From Leifsonia virtsii (GTDB lineage: Bacteria > Actinomycetota > Actinomycetes > Actinomycetales > Microbacteriaceae), in NCBI RefSeq assembly GCF_030433675.1, contig NZ_JAROCB010000006.1:1-64000 (forward strand): a stretch of DNA of 64,000 nt. The letters are read 5' to 3'. The translations under genes and the position numbers were made by a program. Positions 47,394 to 56,766 of the stretch are shown piece after piece (within the stretch, counting starts at the first letter, position 1; each line of letters starts with the position of its first letter). The notes beneath the pieces are model-generated. The model worked only from the letters and a program-made list of their open reading frames with translations. It made no database searches and was not told where the DNA came from.

Positions 47394-48839
47394 ATGGGTA
47401 GCAATTTCCGTATGAAAAACGCCCACGGAAGCGATACCGGAATCGCCCTGAGAACTGCCACGACGCCCGCGGATGTGTGGCACTGCTCCCTGTCACTCCG
47501 AGCCGACGAGGGCCAGCTGAGCGACGAGAAGTGGGGCGCGATCGCGCAAGACTTCGTGGACCGGATGGGATTCACCGAGGCCAGCGGCAAGGCCGAGTGT
47601 CGGTGGGTGGCCGTGCGTCACGGTCTGTCGACCAACGGCAATGACCACATTCACATCGCGGTCTCTTTGGTGCGCGAGGACGGCACCAAGGCGAGCACCC
47701 ACAACGACTTCAAGAAGGCGCAGGACACCTGCCGCGACCTCGAGCGCGAGTACGGGCTGAAGCAGCTCAGCAGCCGCGAGCACGGACTGGGGGAGCGGGG
47801 CATCAAGCCCGCCGAACAGGAACGAGCACGACGCACTGGCGCGGTCGAGGTCGACGCGCATCGGCTCGAGCGGGCCGTCCGTGCGGCGGCGGCCGCGTCG
47901 CTGGATGAGGGAGAGTTCGTGCGTCGCGTGCGCCGGGCCGGTGTCCTCATTCGGCCCCGTTTCGCGGCGGGCCGCGATGACGTGGTGGCCGGCTATTCGG
48001 TGGCGGTGCGCACCAAGCACGGCACCGCTCCGGTTTGGTACGGAGGGGGCCGGCTGGCACGTGATCTGACGCTTCCGCGGCTGCGCGAGGGGTGGCCTGA
48101 CAGTCCGCTGTCGGCGCAGAGTGCGGTCGACGAGTGGAAGGCGACCAGCCGCAATCCGTGGCAGTACCGGCCGGTCGCGCCGGGCCGTGAAGAGCACGAA
48201 CCGGCACCGGCGATGTGGCAGCAGTATTCGAAAGAGGTGCGCCAGCTGCGCGAGCAACTGCGTAGCATCCCGGTCGAGGACCGGGCCGCGTGGGCGCACG
48301 TCGCGCGTGACGCGGCCGGAGCGTTCGCCGCGTGGTCGCAGCGTGTGGAGACTACGCCCGGACCGCTCGCTGAAACCTCCCGTGAGCTGGCACGATCGGC
48401 GCAGATCAAGGCGCACACGTCGAAGCCGAAGAAGGTCAGCATGGGCAGCGCGGGCGGCGCCGCCATGCTGCTGATGCAGGCCGCGAGCCAGGGTCAAGGG
48501 ACGATGGCCGAGGCGATCCTGATGCGGCAGTTGGCACGGCTCACCGTGGCGATCATCGACATGCACAAGGCTATCGGTGACGAGGCCTGCGCGGCGCAGA
48601 TCTCGCGCACCCTGAACACGCAGATGGCCACGGTCGCATCCCGGCTTCCGGAGGTTCCGCGGAAGGGACAGACGGGGCCGGCGACTGACGTCGACGAGCG
48701 CGCCCCCGAGTCTGTGCGGATCGCGCAGACGGGCTTGAGCGCACCGCGGCCTGGGTCGCCGCTACCGACAAAGGTCGAACCCGCAAAGCTCTACAAGCCC
48801 GCGACGGGACCAGATCAAGACCGCGGCATCGGAAGATAA
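47394..48839 (+). CDS. mobilization relaxase lacking its N-terminal catalytic part
   Basis: 481 residues. The first recognisable stretch (VWHCSLSLRADEGQLSDEKW, CRWVAVRHGLSTNGNDHIHI, SLVREDGTKASTHNDFKKAQ) is the second half of a MobA/VirD2-type relaxase domain, with the metal-binding histidines in NDHIHI. The ~100 residues that should precede it, including the nicking tyrosine and the GRxNEHxxPH-type region, are absent; instead there are ~35 unrelated codons next to the antitoxin promoter. The long C-terminus is helical. It can hardly nick DNA as it stands; a 5' deletion is likely. No ribosome-binding site is seen. Confidence 0.7.
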   Translation: MGSNFRMKNAHGSDTGIALRTATTPADVWHCSLSLRADEGQLSDEKWGAIAQDFVDRMGFTEASGKAECRWVAVRHGLSTNGNDHIHIAVSLVREDGTKASTHNDFKKAQDTCRDLEREYGLKQLSSREHGLGERGIKPAEQERARRTGAVEVDAHRLERAVRAAAAASLDEGEFVRRVRRAGVLIRPRFAAGRDDVVAGYSVAVRTKHGTAPVWYGGGRLARDLTLPRLREGWPDSPLSAQSAVDEWKATSRNPWQYRPVAPGREEHEPAPAMWQQYSKEVRQLREQLRSIPVEDRAAWAHVARDAAGAFAAWSQRVETTPGPLAETSRELARSAQIKAHTSKPKKVSMGSAGGAAMLLMQAASQGQGTMAEAILMRQLARLTVAIIDMHKAIGDEACAAQISRTLNTQMATVASRLPEVPRKGQTGPATDVDERAPESVRIAQTGLSAPRPGSPLPTKVEPAKLYKPATGPDQDRGIGR

Positions 48840-48857
48840 AACGGAAGGTGGCAGATC

Positions 48858-49739
48858 ATGGCTGAGGACAACGACGGCATCGCAGACGCCCTCGACGGGC
48901 AGCTGCGGATCGCGCTCACGGTCGCGGCGCAGATGGGCGCCCGACTGGCTCGGCTGCGCGAAGAACTCGCCCGCACCCGGCAGGCGCAGACCGAGCAGCA
49001 GAACCGCGAGCTTCAGGTGCGTTTCGACGCCGAGCGGGCCGCCGCCCGTGCCGAACTGGCTCCGGTCTACGAGCGCAGCTGGTGGGTCACCGCGAGCGTC
49101 GAGCAGATCGCAGGCGTGCACGAGATGGTGACCGCCTGGCACGGCATCGACCCGGAGGCCGACCGTGCAGGGGAGCGCATCGCCCAGGAGTTGCAGGAGC
49201 GTTATGGCCTCGACGTTCGCAACCTCGACGCGGATCCCGCCGCGGTGCGTGAGGCGATCGCCCAGGCGGAGCGTGCTCGAGCGGACGCAGCTGCACAGCG
49301 CGGCGAGAGCGCCGTCGATGTGGTCGAAGCGGGCGCGTTCCTCGCTGCAGCAGAGACCATGGATCGCGCAGCCGAGGAACGCACGCGTGAGGCGAACGAG
49401 CAGGATCAGCGCATCCTCAACGGCGACGCCGGCGACGTCGACCAGGTGCGCGCGGACGCGGAGAGCAACCGTGACGCAGCAGACGACCTCACCGCACGCG
49501 CGGACGTCGACCGCGGGAACGCCGCCGACGCTTTCGACAGCGCCGAGCGTCGCGCGCAGCTCGCCGCATCGCTCGAAGGCAAGGTCAACCCTGCCGTGAT
49601 CGACGCCCGCCTCACCGCAGCCGCAGACCAGGCCCGACACCCGCGCGAGGCGGTCTCCACCGCCCCAAAGCGTGCGGCAAGAGCGCGACGTGTATCCACT
49701 GGCCAGGGGCAGCAGCGCGAGCGTCAACTGGGCCGCTGA
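48858..49739 (+). CDS. relaxase-associated coiled-coil protein
   Basis: 293 residues; ATG 48858 with GGAAGG upstream, 18 bp after the relaxase stop. N-terminal helix-rich region with a membrane-free coiled coil (RLARLREELARTRQAQTEQQ), a central WWVTASVEQIAGVHEMVTAW motif, and a long Ala/Asp/Arg-rich helical tail. This partner is regularly seen after relaxases on actinobacterial plasmids, so a role in mobilization or relaxosome assembly is inferred. No enzyme motif. Confidence 0.6.
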   Translation: MAEDNDGIADALDGQLRIALTVAAQMGARLARLREELARTRQAQTEQQNRELQVRFDAERAAARAELAPVYERSWWVTASVEQIAGVHEMVTAWHGIDPEADRAGERIAQELQERYGLDVRNLDADPAAVREAIAQAERARADAAAQRGESAVDVVEAGAFLAAAETMDRAAEERTREANEQDQRILNGDAGDVDQVRADAESNRDAADDLTARADVDRGNAADAFDSAERRAQLAASLEGKVNPAVIDARLTAAADQARHPREAVSTAPKRAARARRVSTGQGQQRERQLGR

Positions 49740-49784
49740 AGCGACACGCTCGAAGCGACCAACATAAGGCAATCGCCAACAGCA

Positions 49785-50095
49785 CTAGCTATCGATCGCT
49801 AGTTGTAGTTCCCCGAGGTTGTGAACGCGGGCTGAGGGGACTTGGCCTCCGATTCCCGTGTGGGGTCGGTGGTGATTGTAGTGATGGAGCCAGATGTCGT
49901 AGGTGGCTGCTCTGGCTTCGTCGCTGAGGTAGGCGGCGGCGTAGGCCCATTCGGTGGCGAGGGTGCGGTTGAATCGCTCGACCTTGCCGTTAGTCTGCGG
50001 CCGGTATGGGCGGGTGAATTGGTGTTGGACGCTTGCGCCGAGCGCGGCAGTGAACGCGTGCGACCGGTAGCAGGACTCGGCCATGAGCGTAAGTG
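49785..50095 (-). pseudogene. IS481-family transposase, 3' fragment
   Basis: About 100 codons of a DDE transposase C-terminus: SCYRSHAFTAALG, then RPYRPQTNGKVERFNRTLA with the catalytic Glu in the KVERF motif, and HHYNHHRPHTGIGG. These are IS481/IS3-group signatures. The N-terminal two thirds and the first catalytic aspartates are missing, cut near 50095. It marks an old rearrangement between the mobilization genes and the copper region. Confidence 0.85.
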
Positions 50096-50187
50096 GAAGC
50101 GCCGCCGAGGATGAGTGCGGTGCATGCTGCAGCGAGCCCGTTGGCGATTCTTTCCTCCCCGCGCTTGGGAATAGGGCGGGCGAAGCG

Positions 50188-52149
50188 CTAGGGGTTGCGC
50201 CGTGCGAGCGCAGCGACTCGCTCGTTGTAGGCGTTCAGTTCGGCGTCTCCCGTCCGGTCGGCGTTGCGGTCCTGCCGCTTCGTCTCGCGCTCGTCGCTGC
50301 GGCTCCATTGGATGGCGACCACGATCGCCAGGATGACCGTCGGGATCTCGCCGATGCTCCACGCGATGCCGCCGCCCGCCTGCTGGTCGACCAGCGGCGA
50401 GTCGCCCCAGGTGCGGCCCATCGCGCCGAACCAGTCGGCGAGGAGCAGACCGTGCATCTGCATGATCGACAGGCCGAAGAAGGCGTGGAACGCCATGGTG
50501 AGCAGTAGCAGGAGCAGCCGGAACGGGTACGCCAGCCGGTACTTGACCGGGTCGATGCCGATCAGCGACTGCACGAACAGGTACCCCGTGATGAGGAAGT
50601 GGACGATCATCCACTCGTGCCCGATGTGGTCGGTGGTCGCCCAGCGGATCACGGGCGTGTAGTAGAAGACCCACAGCGAGCCGGCGAAGAGGATCGCCGC
50701 GACGATCGGGTTGGAGATGACCGCGGCGAAGCGGGAGTGGACGGCCAGCAGCAGCCATTCCCGGCCGCCGCGTGACCCGTCACGACGCTTGCGGATGGCG
50801 CGTGCGGCAAGCGTGATCGGCGCACCGGGTACGAGCAGCAGCGGGACGCCCATCGTCAGCACCATGTGGGCCGACATGTGCGCCGAGAAGAGGTACTTCT
50901 CGTAGACGTTGACGCCGCCGTTGGTGATGTAGAAGAGCAGGACGATGCCCAGCGTCCACAGGATCGTGCGGTAGATGGGCCATTTGTCGCCGCGTCGCCG
51001 CAGCCGCCACACGGCGGCGAAGTAGAAGAAGAGGGCGAACGCGCAGGCGAGCACCCACAGCAGATCGAAGTTCCACGAAGTGAACAGCCGCTCGAACGAG
51101 AGCGCGGGCGGCAGCTTCTCGCCGGTCAGGATCTCGGCGGGCGTCGGAGTGGCAGCGCGCGTCTCGGGGGCCGGCGTGACGGTGCGGGCGAGCGCCGCGG
51201 CCACACCCGAGGCGATGCCCATGAAGGCAAGCTCCGCCACGACGATCCACCAGAAGCTGCGCGTCTCGCCCGTCGTCTTCAGCCGGCCGATCAGGTAGCG
51301 GCGCTGCGTCAGGCCGAACAGGCCGAGCGCCACCAGCGCAGCCACCTTGACGAGCACGAGGATGCCGTACGGCGTCGCCAGCTCGGCGAGCGTGCCCACG
51401 CGCAGCTCCGCATTCACATAGCCGGAGGCGGCCACGACGATGAAGCAGATGAGAGCGACCGTGGAGTAGCGCTCCAAGACCGTGAGCAGCCTTCCCTTGC
51501 CGAAGGTGTGCTTGACAACGATCAGCGTCACCAGACCGCCGAGCCAGATCGCGGCGAACAGCACGTGCAGGCCGAACGACGTCACCGCGGCATCGTGCCC
51601 GGCCGCCTCGGCACTGTGACCCTGCTGCGCCATCGGGACGACGGTCGCCATCGCCAGCAGAGTGACGAACACGATCGCCGTCTGGTTGCGAACCGCGAAG
51701 CACAGCACGGTGACCGCCGCGGCGATCAGGGTGATGCCCAGCCATGCCTGGCCGAGCGAGACGCTGGTGATGAACGAGCTCAGCCCGTTGCTGAACGTGG
51801 CGTCGAACGACCACGGCACGTTCGAGACGCTGACGAAGGTGAACAGTCCGGTCGCGGCGGAGGCGACCGTCATGACCGCAGCGCTCCCAGCCGCGAAGTC
51901 GAGCGCAGTGCCGTACTCGTCACGGTCGGGGCTGAACGCGAAGCACGCCAGCACCAGTGCACCGACCGTGCCGGCCAGGCTGAGATTGACCACCAGCGTC
52001 GCGGCCGGGAGACCCCAGCGCACCAGCGCGCCCGGATCGGCCAGGAGCGGAGCGGACGCTCCGCCGCCGAACGCGAGGGCGGCCATCATCGCCACCGCAG
52101 CCGTCAGCAGCAGCGCGGCGGGGCCGATCACGCGGAAGACTCGTGGCAC
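50188..52149 (-). CDS. fused CopD/CtaG copper membrane protein
   Basis: 653 residues with ~15 membrane helices. The N-terminal half (~1-330) is a CopD domain (LHVLFAAIWLGGLVTLIVVK, STVALICFIVVAASGYVN); the C-terminal half (~360-630) is a CtaG/caa3 assembly domain (SAHMSAHMVLTMGVPLLLVP, FYYTPVIRWATTDHIGHEWM) with many Met/His. Known: CopD takes part in copper transfer across the membrane and CtaG in copper delivery to oxidases. GTG 52149 has TAAGGT 6 nt upstream and also AAGGTGG, so either a leaderless or an SD start works. A palindromic operator lies just upstream. Confidence 0.85.
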   Translation of the reverse strand: MPRVFRVIGPAALLLTAAVAMMAALAFGGGASAPLLADPGALVRWGLPAATLVVNLSLAGTVGALVLACFAFSPDRDEYGTALDFAAGSAAVMTVASAATGLFTFVSVSNVPWSFDATFSNGLSSFITSVSLGQAWLGITLIAAAVTVLCFAVRNQTAIVFVTLLAMATVVPMAQQGHSAEAAGHDAAVTSFGLHVLFAAIWLGGLVTLIVVKHTFGKGRLLTVLERYSTVALICFIVVAASGYVNAELRVGTLAELATPYGILVLVKVAALVALGLFGLTQRRYLIGRLKTTGETRSFWWIVVAELAFMGIASGVAAALARTVTPAPETRAATPTPAEILTGEKLPPALSFERLFTSWNFDLLWVLACAFALFFYFAAVWRLRRRGDKWPIYRTILWTLGIVLLFYITNGGVNVYEKYLFSAHMSAHMVLTMGVPLLLVPGAPITLAARAIRKRRDGSRGGREWLLLAVHSRFAAVISNPIVAAILFAGSLWVFYYTPVIRWATTDHIGHEWMIVHFLITGYLFVQSLIGIDPVKYRLAYPFRLLLLLLTMAFHAFFGLSIMQMHGLLLADWFGAMGRTWGDSPLVDQQAGGGIAWSIGEIPTVILAIVVAIQWSRSDERETKRQDRNADRTGDAELNAYNERVAALARRNP

Positions 52150-52169
52150 CCGTCCACCTTATGCAGCGA

Positions 52170-52201
52170 CTTGGTGAGTAACGCGCGCGTCACTCACCAA
52201 G
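52170..52201. promoter_or_regulatory. palindromic operator upstream of copD/ctaG
   Basis: CTTGGTGAGT (52170-52179) and ACTCACCAAG (52192-52201) are a perfect 10-bp inverted repeat with a 12-bp spacer, 21 bp before the start codon and overlapping the expected -35 region. It does not resemble the CsoR box at 62972, so another regulator, perhaps of TetR type, is likely. Confidence 0.6.
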
Positions 52202-52597
52202 ACTTATCCGAATAGGCGGGGATGGATGACGCCCGCATGGCCCAATGCCGCTTTTAGCGTCAGTCGCTGGTGACGTCGAGTGTGTACTCGGCGAACTGAG
52301 GGCTGTGAAATCGACTTTCCGCGACGTGCCAACGTCAGCGCCGGTGATCCGAGAGCCAGCGTCTAGGAGCCCCACGGCGGTAGCTCGGTTTGTACTACTT
52401 GAACCCTGATATCGGGGACGCCGAGCGGATGGTTTCAGCATCATCAGAATCGCTGGCCTCTGTTTTGTCGCGATGTACGAGTCAATGATGGGAGCCTCGC
52501 GAAGCAAAAGGATTCGTCGTAGTGACTCATCGCACCTACCCGTGGTAGAGGTGGCGGCTTGTGAGAGGTGCCAGCATCGGATCAGTGCCGGCGACCT
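52202..52597. other. 400-bp stretch without a convincing gene
   Basis: Frames here (e.g. 52190-52507 minus) show no family pattern or start signals. It separates the copper gene from the antiporter and may contain a recombination scar. Nothing else was recognised. Confidence 0.3.
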
Positions 52598-53869
52598 CTA
52601 ATTGTCCTCCGCTTTGCGCGACCCTGGGCGCGGACGGACTCCGGCACGGAGGAGGGGGGGCACGTCGTGACGGTGTACAAGGAGGAAGGCCACTGCCACG
52701 AGGACGTAAACGACCGACATGGCATAGCGTGCGTGCTCGTCTGGGAGGACGAATTGTGCGGTGAACAAGCCAAGTAGGAGAAGCGCTTTTCCGCCGGTCA
52801 GTCTCAGGTTTACCAGGACTGCAATTCCAAGGATGGTTTGTGCAGTGGTCAGAACGAGTTCTTCTGTTTGGCGTGCATCAAGCGGCAATCCTGCCGCTGC
52901 GCCGCCACCGAGGTAGTAAGCGATGGGGAGGCAGGCGATGAGCAGGGTCCATTGGTTGAGTTTCGCGGCCAGGAGGGCTGTCATGCCGTCATTGGCGCGG
53001 TTGCGAAGCGCGAAGGTTATGGCAACGAGGACTTCGGGGGATTCGGACGCGATTGGTGCCAGCCACTGAACGAGGAGAAATCGGTCTACCCCTAGTTGGC
53101 TGCCGGCTTCCACGAGGGCTTGTCCGAACGGTTCTGCAGCGCTGAGGATTACGATGGCTGCTGCCACAAATAGGCCGGCAACCAGGAGGCGCCGGCGCAG
53201 CGGCGGCTGCGCTGCGACGGTAGCGGCGACTCCGGTGAGTTCTTCTTCTGAATCGGTGTTTCCTCGGATCCGCCACAGATACCCCGCAAAGAGCGCACCC
53301 AAAACAAGGGTGTCATACCACGCCAGTCGCCCGGTTAGGGGGATGATCAGGGCGTACAGGGTGGCGGCGCCGAGGAACCACAGTTCGATTCGCCGCTGCT
53401 TGTCGAGTTGTATTCCGCTGCGGAACCATCCTTTGTATTCGGAGGTGGGGCGGCGGCGGATGGCCCAAATTGCAACAAAGGTCAGGATCGGCCAGGCGAC
53501 ACCGATCAGCAAACGATTTGCGCCGGTCATGTTGGCGGTGGCGTAGGCGGCGTAGGCGGGGTCACTACCGGAGCGGTAGGCGAAGAAGATGTCCACGGCG
53601 TATTCCGGCAAGATTGCAACAACCGATAACAGGGCAAGAGCGAGGCTGCCGGAGATGTCTGCGCGAACCGCTTCTGCCGCCCACATCAGGAGCGCTACTG
53701 ATGCTAGAACTCCCACACCGAACACAATCACGGCAACAGCCGGGGCCAAGGACATGCCGGTGAGCCGAACGGCAACTGCAGGTGTCGCCGCAAGTAGTGC
53801 TAGTGAGATCCGGATTGCTGCGGTGCGAGCGGGCAGTACCGCGTTGGATTCCTTAGCCGTCTCACTCAC
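52598..53869 (-). CDS. CaCA-family cation antiporter
   Basis: 423 residues, ~11 helices. The two alpha-repeats of Na+/Ca2+ exchangers are visible: LLSVVAILPEYAVDIFFAYR and LAPIASESPEVLVAITFALR, followed by DGMTALLAAKLNQWTLL. Known: CaCA proteins exchange Ca2+ or related cations for Na+/H+ or K+. Here it follows a P1B ATPase and LspA, so efflux of a toxic divalent metal is likely. GTG 53869 with AAAGG ~10 nt upstream. Last gene of the CmtR-controlled cassette. Confidence 0.75.
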   Translation of the reverse strand: MSETAKESNAVLPARTAAIRISLALLAATPAVAVRLTGMSLAPAVAVIVFGVGVLASVALLMWAAEAVRADISGSLALALLSVVAILPEYAVDIFFAYRSGSDPAYAAYATANMTGANRLLIGVAWPILTFVAIWAIRRRPTSEYKGWFRSGIQLDKQRRIELWFLGAATLYALIIPLTGRLAWYDTLVLGALFAGYLWRIRGNTDSEEELTGVAATVAAQPPLRRRLLVAGLFVAAAIVILSAAEPFGQALVEAGSQLGVDRFLLVQWLAPIASESPEVLVAITFALRNRANDGMTALLAAKLNQWTLLIACLPIAYYLGGGAAAGLPLDARQTEELVLTTAQTILGIAVLVNLRLTGGKALLLLGLFTAQFVLPDEHARYAMSVVYVLVAVAFLLVHRHDVPPLLRAGVRPRPGSRKAEDN

Positions 53870-53907
53870 ATCCAGGTACCTTTCTCTTGATCAGCATTGG
53901 GATCAAT

Positions 53908-54468
53908 TCACACCGAGTCGGCGGCATCACGCGGACCCTTACCGTTGTTCCGGGTGCTCGTGAGCGCGAACAGGGCCGCGACGACCAAGCCCACGACGAT
54001 GCAGATGTCAGCGATATTGCCGATGAACCAGTTGCCATAGGCGAGGAAATCCACAACGTAACCGCGCCCGAACCCCGGTGAGCGAAATAACCTATCCGCG
54101 GCGTGAGAGGTTGCGGCGCCTCCGACAACGCCGATCACGACTGCCCACCGGGCACGCCGGACACGTATCGCTAGGACGACCGCGGCAATGGCTGCAATCA
54201 CAGAGACGATGGTGAATATCCAGGTGGCACCTGCGCCCAAAGAAAAGGCTCCGCCCGGGTTGTATGTCAGCTGTAGGCCGAAGAGATCGCCGATCAGAGG
54301 GGTCCGGTTGCCTGGCGTAAGCATCACTTCCGCAAGTTCCTTGGTTGACTGATCCAGGGCTACCACTAATGCTCCGAGCACAAAGGTGATGAGAACCAAC
54401 AACCATCGGGCACGACCGGAAACAACGTCCACGCGCGAGCGTCGAGGTGCGTGTGCTGGTTGCGTCAT
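53908..54468 (-). CDS. lspA: signal peptidase II-like protein in the metal cassette
   Basis: 186 residues, four membrane helices. LspA motifs: ALDQSTKELA (conserved D/K region), YNPGGAFSLG (catalytic-Asn/Ala box) and GYVVDFLAYGNWFIGNIADI, with the two catalytic aspartates in VDF and IAD. Known: LspA cleaves lipoprotein signal peptides; extra copies travel with CadA/CmtR-type metal cassettes in actinobacteria for unclear reasons. ATG 54468; the larger frame to 54597 overlaps the ATPase gene and is unsupported. Confidence 0.85.
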   Translation of the reverse strand: MTQPAHAPRRSRVDVVSGRARWLLVLITFVLGALVVALDQSTKELAEVMLTPGNRTPLIGDLFGLQLTYNPGGAFSLGAGATWIFTIVSVIAAIAAVVLAIRVRRARWAVVIGVVGGAATSHAADRLFRSPGFGRGYVVDFLAYGNWFIGNIADICIVVGLVVAALFALTSTRNNGKGPRDAADSV

Positions 54469-54493
54469 GCAGCGGGCCCTCGCTTCCGCCGCA

Positions 54494-56407
54494 TCATGGT
54501 TCCAACCGCGGTCGCCGCGAGCGGGCGGCCCGTAGCCCATTGAGGATGACGATAACCTCGGCCACTTCGTGGACGAGTACGACCGCCGCCAACCCAAGTA
54601 TCCCGAATGCCGCCAGCGGCAACAGCACGGCGATGATCAGCAACGACAGCAGGATGTTTTGATTGATGATGGCCCTGCCTCGTCGTGCATGGTCTAGCGC
54701 GAGGGGGATGAGTCGTAGGTCATGGCCGGTGAAAGCAATGTCGGCCGATTCGATGGCGGCATCCGAGCCGGTGGCGCCCATCGCGATTCCAACGTCCGCG
54801 CCGGCCAGGGCCGGGGCGTCATTGATGCCATCGCCGATCATTGCGGTTGGAGCGACGCGGCTCATCGTCGCCACGGCTGCCGCCTTGTCTTCGGGTCGAA
54901 GCTCAGCGCGGACGTCCTGAATCCGTGCTTGCGCTGCGAGCGCGTGCGCGGTCCTTTCGTTATCCCCGGTCAGCATCGTGACCTCAACTCCTCGCTCACG
55001 GAGAGACTCGATCACCTCTGGCACTTCCGGACGCAGTTCATCGCGGACCCCGATCGCTCCAGCGAACTGATTGTCAAAGTAAATGATCACGACGGTCATG
55101 CCCTGGCCCTCGAGATCGCTGACCTCCTGGTCCATCTTTCCCGGCGGAAGCCAGCGGGGACTGCCGATGGATACTGTGATCCCGTCCACGACACCCGTCA
55201 CGCCGTGTCCGGCTGTTTCAGTTACATCGACAGCTTCGGGCGCGTCTGGATGGCTGGCGGCAATGGCGGCCGCAAGTGGGTGCTTACTATGCATCTCAAC
55301 ACTTGCCGCCCTTCTCAGCAGGTCGGCCGGCTCCGTTCCAGGGACCGTGATGACTTGTGCGATTGTCGGCTGGTTGCGTGTGAGGGTTCCCGTCTTGTCC
55401 ACAGCGAACCGGCGCACCCCACCGAACCGTTCGAAGGTGGCTCCGGACTTGATCACCACTCCAAACTTGCTGGCAGCGCCGATCGCCGACACAACCGTCA
55501 CAGGGACCGCAATAGCCAGGGCGCACGGTGACGCAGCAACCAGCACCACTAAGGCCCGGGTAACCCACACCTCTGGATCACCGAACAAGGAACCGATGAC
55601 CCCGATTAGAACGGCAAGGATCATCACGCCGGGAACAAGCGGCTTGGCGATCCGATCGGCCAGTCGAGCCCGCGCCCCTTTATCGGCCTGAGCCTGCTCC
55701 ACCAGGTGGACGATTGTGGTCAAAGAGTTATCCGTGCCGGCGGCGCTCACCTCCACCTCCAAGACCCCGGAGGTGTTGATCGACCCGGCTGAAATCGTGT
55801 CGCCAGCCGAGACTTCCACCGGAATCGACTCCCCCGTGATCGCCGAGGTATCCAAGGCGCTTCGGCCCGACCGTACGACACCGTCTGTGGCGACCCGGTC
55901 TCCGGGACGCACTAGCAACAAGTCGCCGACCGCCAATTCGCGAGCAGAGACTTCGCGAATGAGTTCCCCTTCGCGCAGCGTCGCTGTTTCTGGGACAAGC
56001 CTTAGCAAGGCACGCAAACCCGCCCGTGCACGGTCCATTGCTTTGTCCTCGAGCGCTTCAGCGATCGAGTACAAAAAAGCAAGCGCAGCAGCTTCTTCAA
56101 CAAAGCCGAGGATTACTGCACCCGTGGCGCTGATGCTCATCAAAAGGCCGATTCCCAGCCTGCCTTTGCCGAACAGCTTTCGGAGTGCGCCCGGGACAAA
56201 CGTTGCGGCACCCAACAACAGCGCGATCCAAAACAGCACCAGGGACGCTAGCTCAAAGCCCGTCCATTGGAGGATCAGGCCGGCCAAGAAGGCGGCCCCG
56301 GAACTGATAGGGATGAGGACTTCTCGGTCCCTCCACCAAGGGCCGTCGCCCTCGTCCTCCTCCTCGAAGGAGTCCACGTCATCGACCCGTGACCCTGCGA
56401 CCGACAT
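54494..56407 (-). CDS. P1B-type metal ATPase with SPC motif
   Basis: 637 residues from ATG 56407, overlapping the cmtR stop by one base (TAATG). P-type hallmarks: TGES actuator loop (SAITGESIPVE), phosphorylation site DKTGTLTRN, hinge GDGINDAPALAGADVG, and the HP pair in HSKHPLAAAI. The helix-6 metal motif is ASPCALAIA, i.e. SPC instead of the CPC of Cu and Cd/Zn/Pb pumps; SPC marks the P1B-4 group (Co2+, also Fe/Ni). No N-terminal HMA domain; the N-terminus is acidic (SFEEEDEGDG). The regulator is of the Cd/Pb type, so the physiological metal is uncertain. Confidence 0.85.
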   Translation of the reverse strand: MSVAGSRVDDVDSFEEEDEGDGPWWRDREVLIPISSGAAFLAGLILQWTGFELASLVLFWIALLLGAATFVPGALRKLFGKGRLGIGLLMSISATGAVILGFVEEAAALAFLYSIAEALEDKAMDRARAGLRALLRLVPETATLREGELIREVSARELAVGDLLLVRPGDRVATDGVVRSGRSALDTSAITGESIPVEVSAGDTISAGSINTSGVLEVEVSAAGTDNSLTTIVHLVEQAQADKGARARLADRIAKPLVPGVMILAVLIGVIGSLFGDPEVWVTRALVVLVAASPCALAIAVPVTVVSAIGAASKFGVVIKSGATFERFGGVRRFAVDKTGTLTRNQPTIAQVITVPGTEPADLLRRAASVEMHSKHPLAAAIAASHPDAPEAVDVTETAGHGVTGVVDGITVSIGSPRWLPPGKMDQEVSDLEGQGMTVVIIYFDNQFAGAIGVRDELRPEVPEVIESLRERGVEVTMLTGDNERTAHALAAQARIQDVRAELRPEDKAAAVATMSRVAPTAMIGDGINDAPALAGADVGIAMGATGSDAAIESADIAFTGHDLRLIPLALDHARRGRAIINQNILLSLLIIAVLLPLAAFGILGLAAVVLVHEVAEVIVILNGLRAARSRRPRLEP

Positions 56408-56766
56408 TATGCTTGCTCCTCCATTCCCACGTCGTGGCAAGTCGAGCAGCCAGGATCGAGGCACGGCGCGTTTTCATCAACAGCCAGCGTCACGTCAATG
56501 AGAGACGCAAGAGCTCGGCCCAGGTGAGGATCGGCGATCTCATAACGCGTTTGACGGCCCTCCGGCTCAGCCACCACGATTCCGCAATCGCGCAGACACG
56601 TCAGATGGTTTGAAACGTTGGAGCGTGTAAGGTCGAGTTCTCGCGCCAGCTCAGTGGGGTACGAAGGTCGGTCCAGGAGCGTCATTAGGATCCTCGATCG
56701 AGTGGGATCAGCCATCGCCCTCCCCAACCGGTTCATGACATCAAGACGCGAAGCAATAGTCAGCAC
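56407..56766 (-). CDS. cmtR: CmtR-like ArsR-family metal sensor
   Basis: 119 residues. Winged helix (ARELDLTRSNVSNHLTCLRD). Starting at GTG 56766 places cysteines at positions 57, 61 (HLTCLRDCG) and 102 (ENAPCLDP), exactly the Cd/Pb-binding set known for M. tuberculosis CmtR. This, and TATAGT 6 nt before the GTG, supports this start over ATG 56781, which would lie in the operator. Known: CmtR leaves DNA when Cd2+ or Pb2+ binds. It controls the ATPase-lspA-antiporter cassette behind it. Confidence 0.9.
   Translation of the reverse strand: MLTIASRLDVMNRLGRAMADPTRSRILMTLLDRPSYPTELARELDLTRSNVSNHLTCLRDCGIVVAEPEGRQTRYEIADPHLGRALASLIDVTLAVDENAPCLDPGCSTCHDVGMEEQA

Noticed and set aside
49799-50758. 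319-codon minus-strand frame across the IS481 fragment and copD/ctaG
   Set aside because: Out-of-frame reading of both; Pro/Thr/Arg low-complexity product.
50866-52215. 449-codon plus-strand frame opposite copD/ctaG
   Set aside because: Arg/Asp/Gly/His-rich antisense product without motifs.
52190-52507. 105-codon minus-strand frame between copD/ctaG and the antiporter
   Set aside because: Starts without signal, overlaps the operator, no family pattern.
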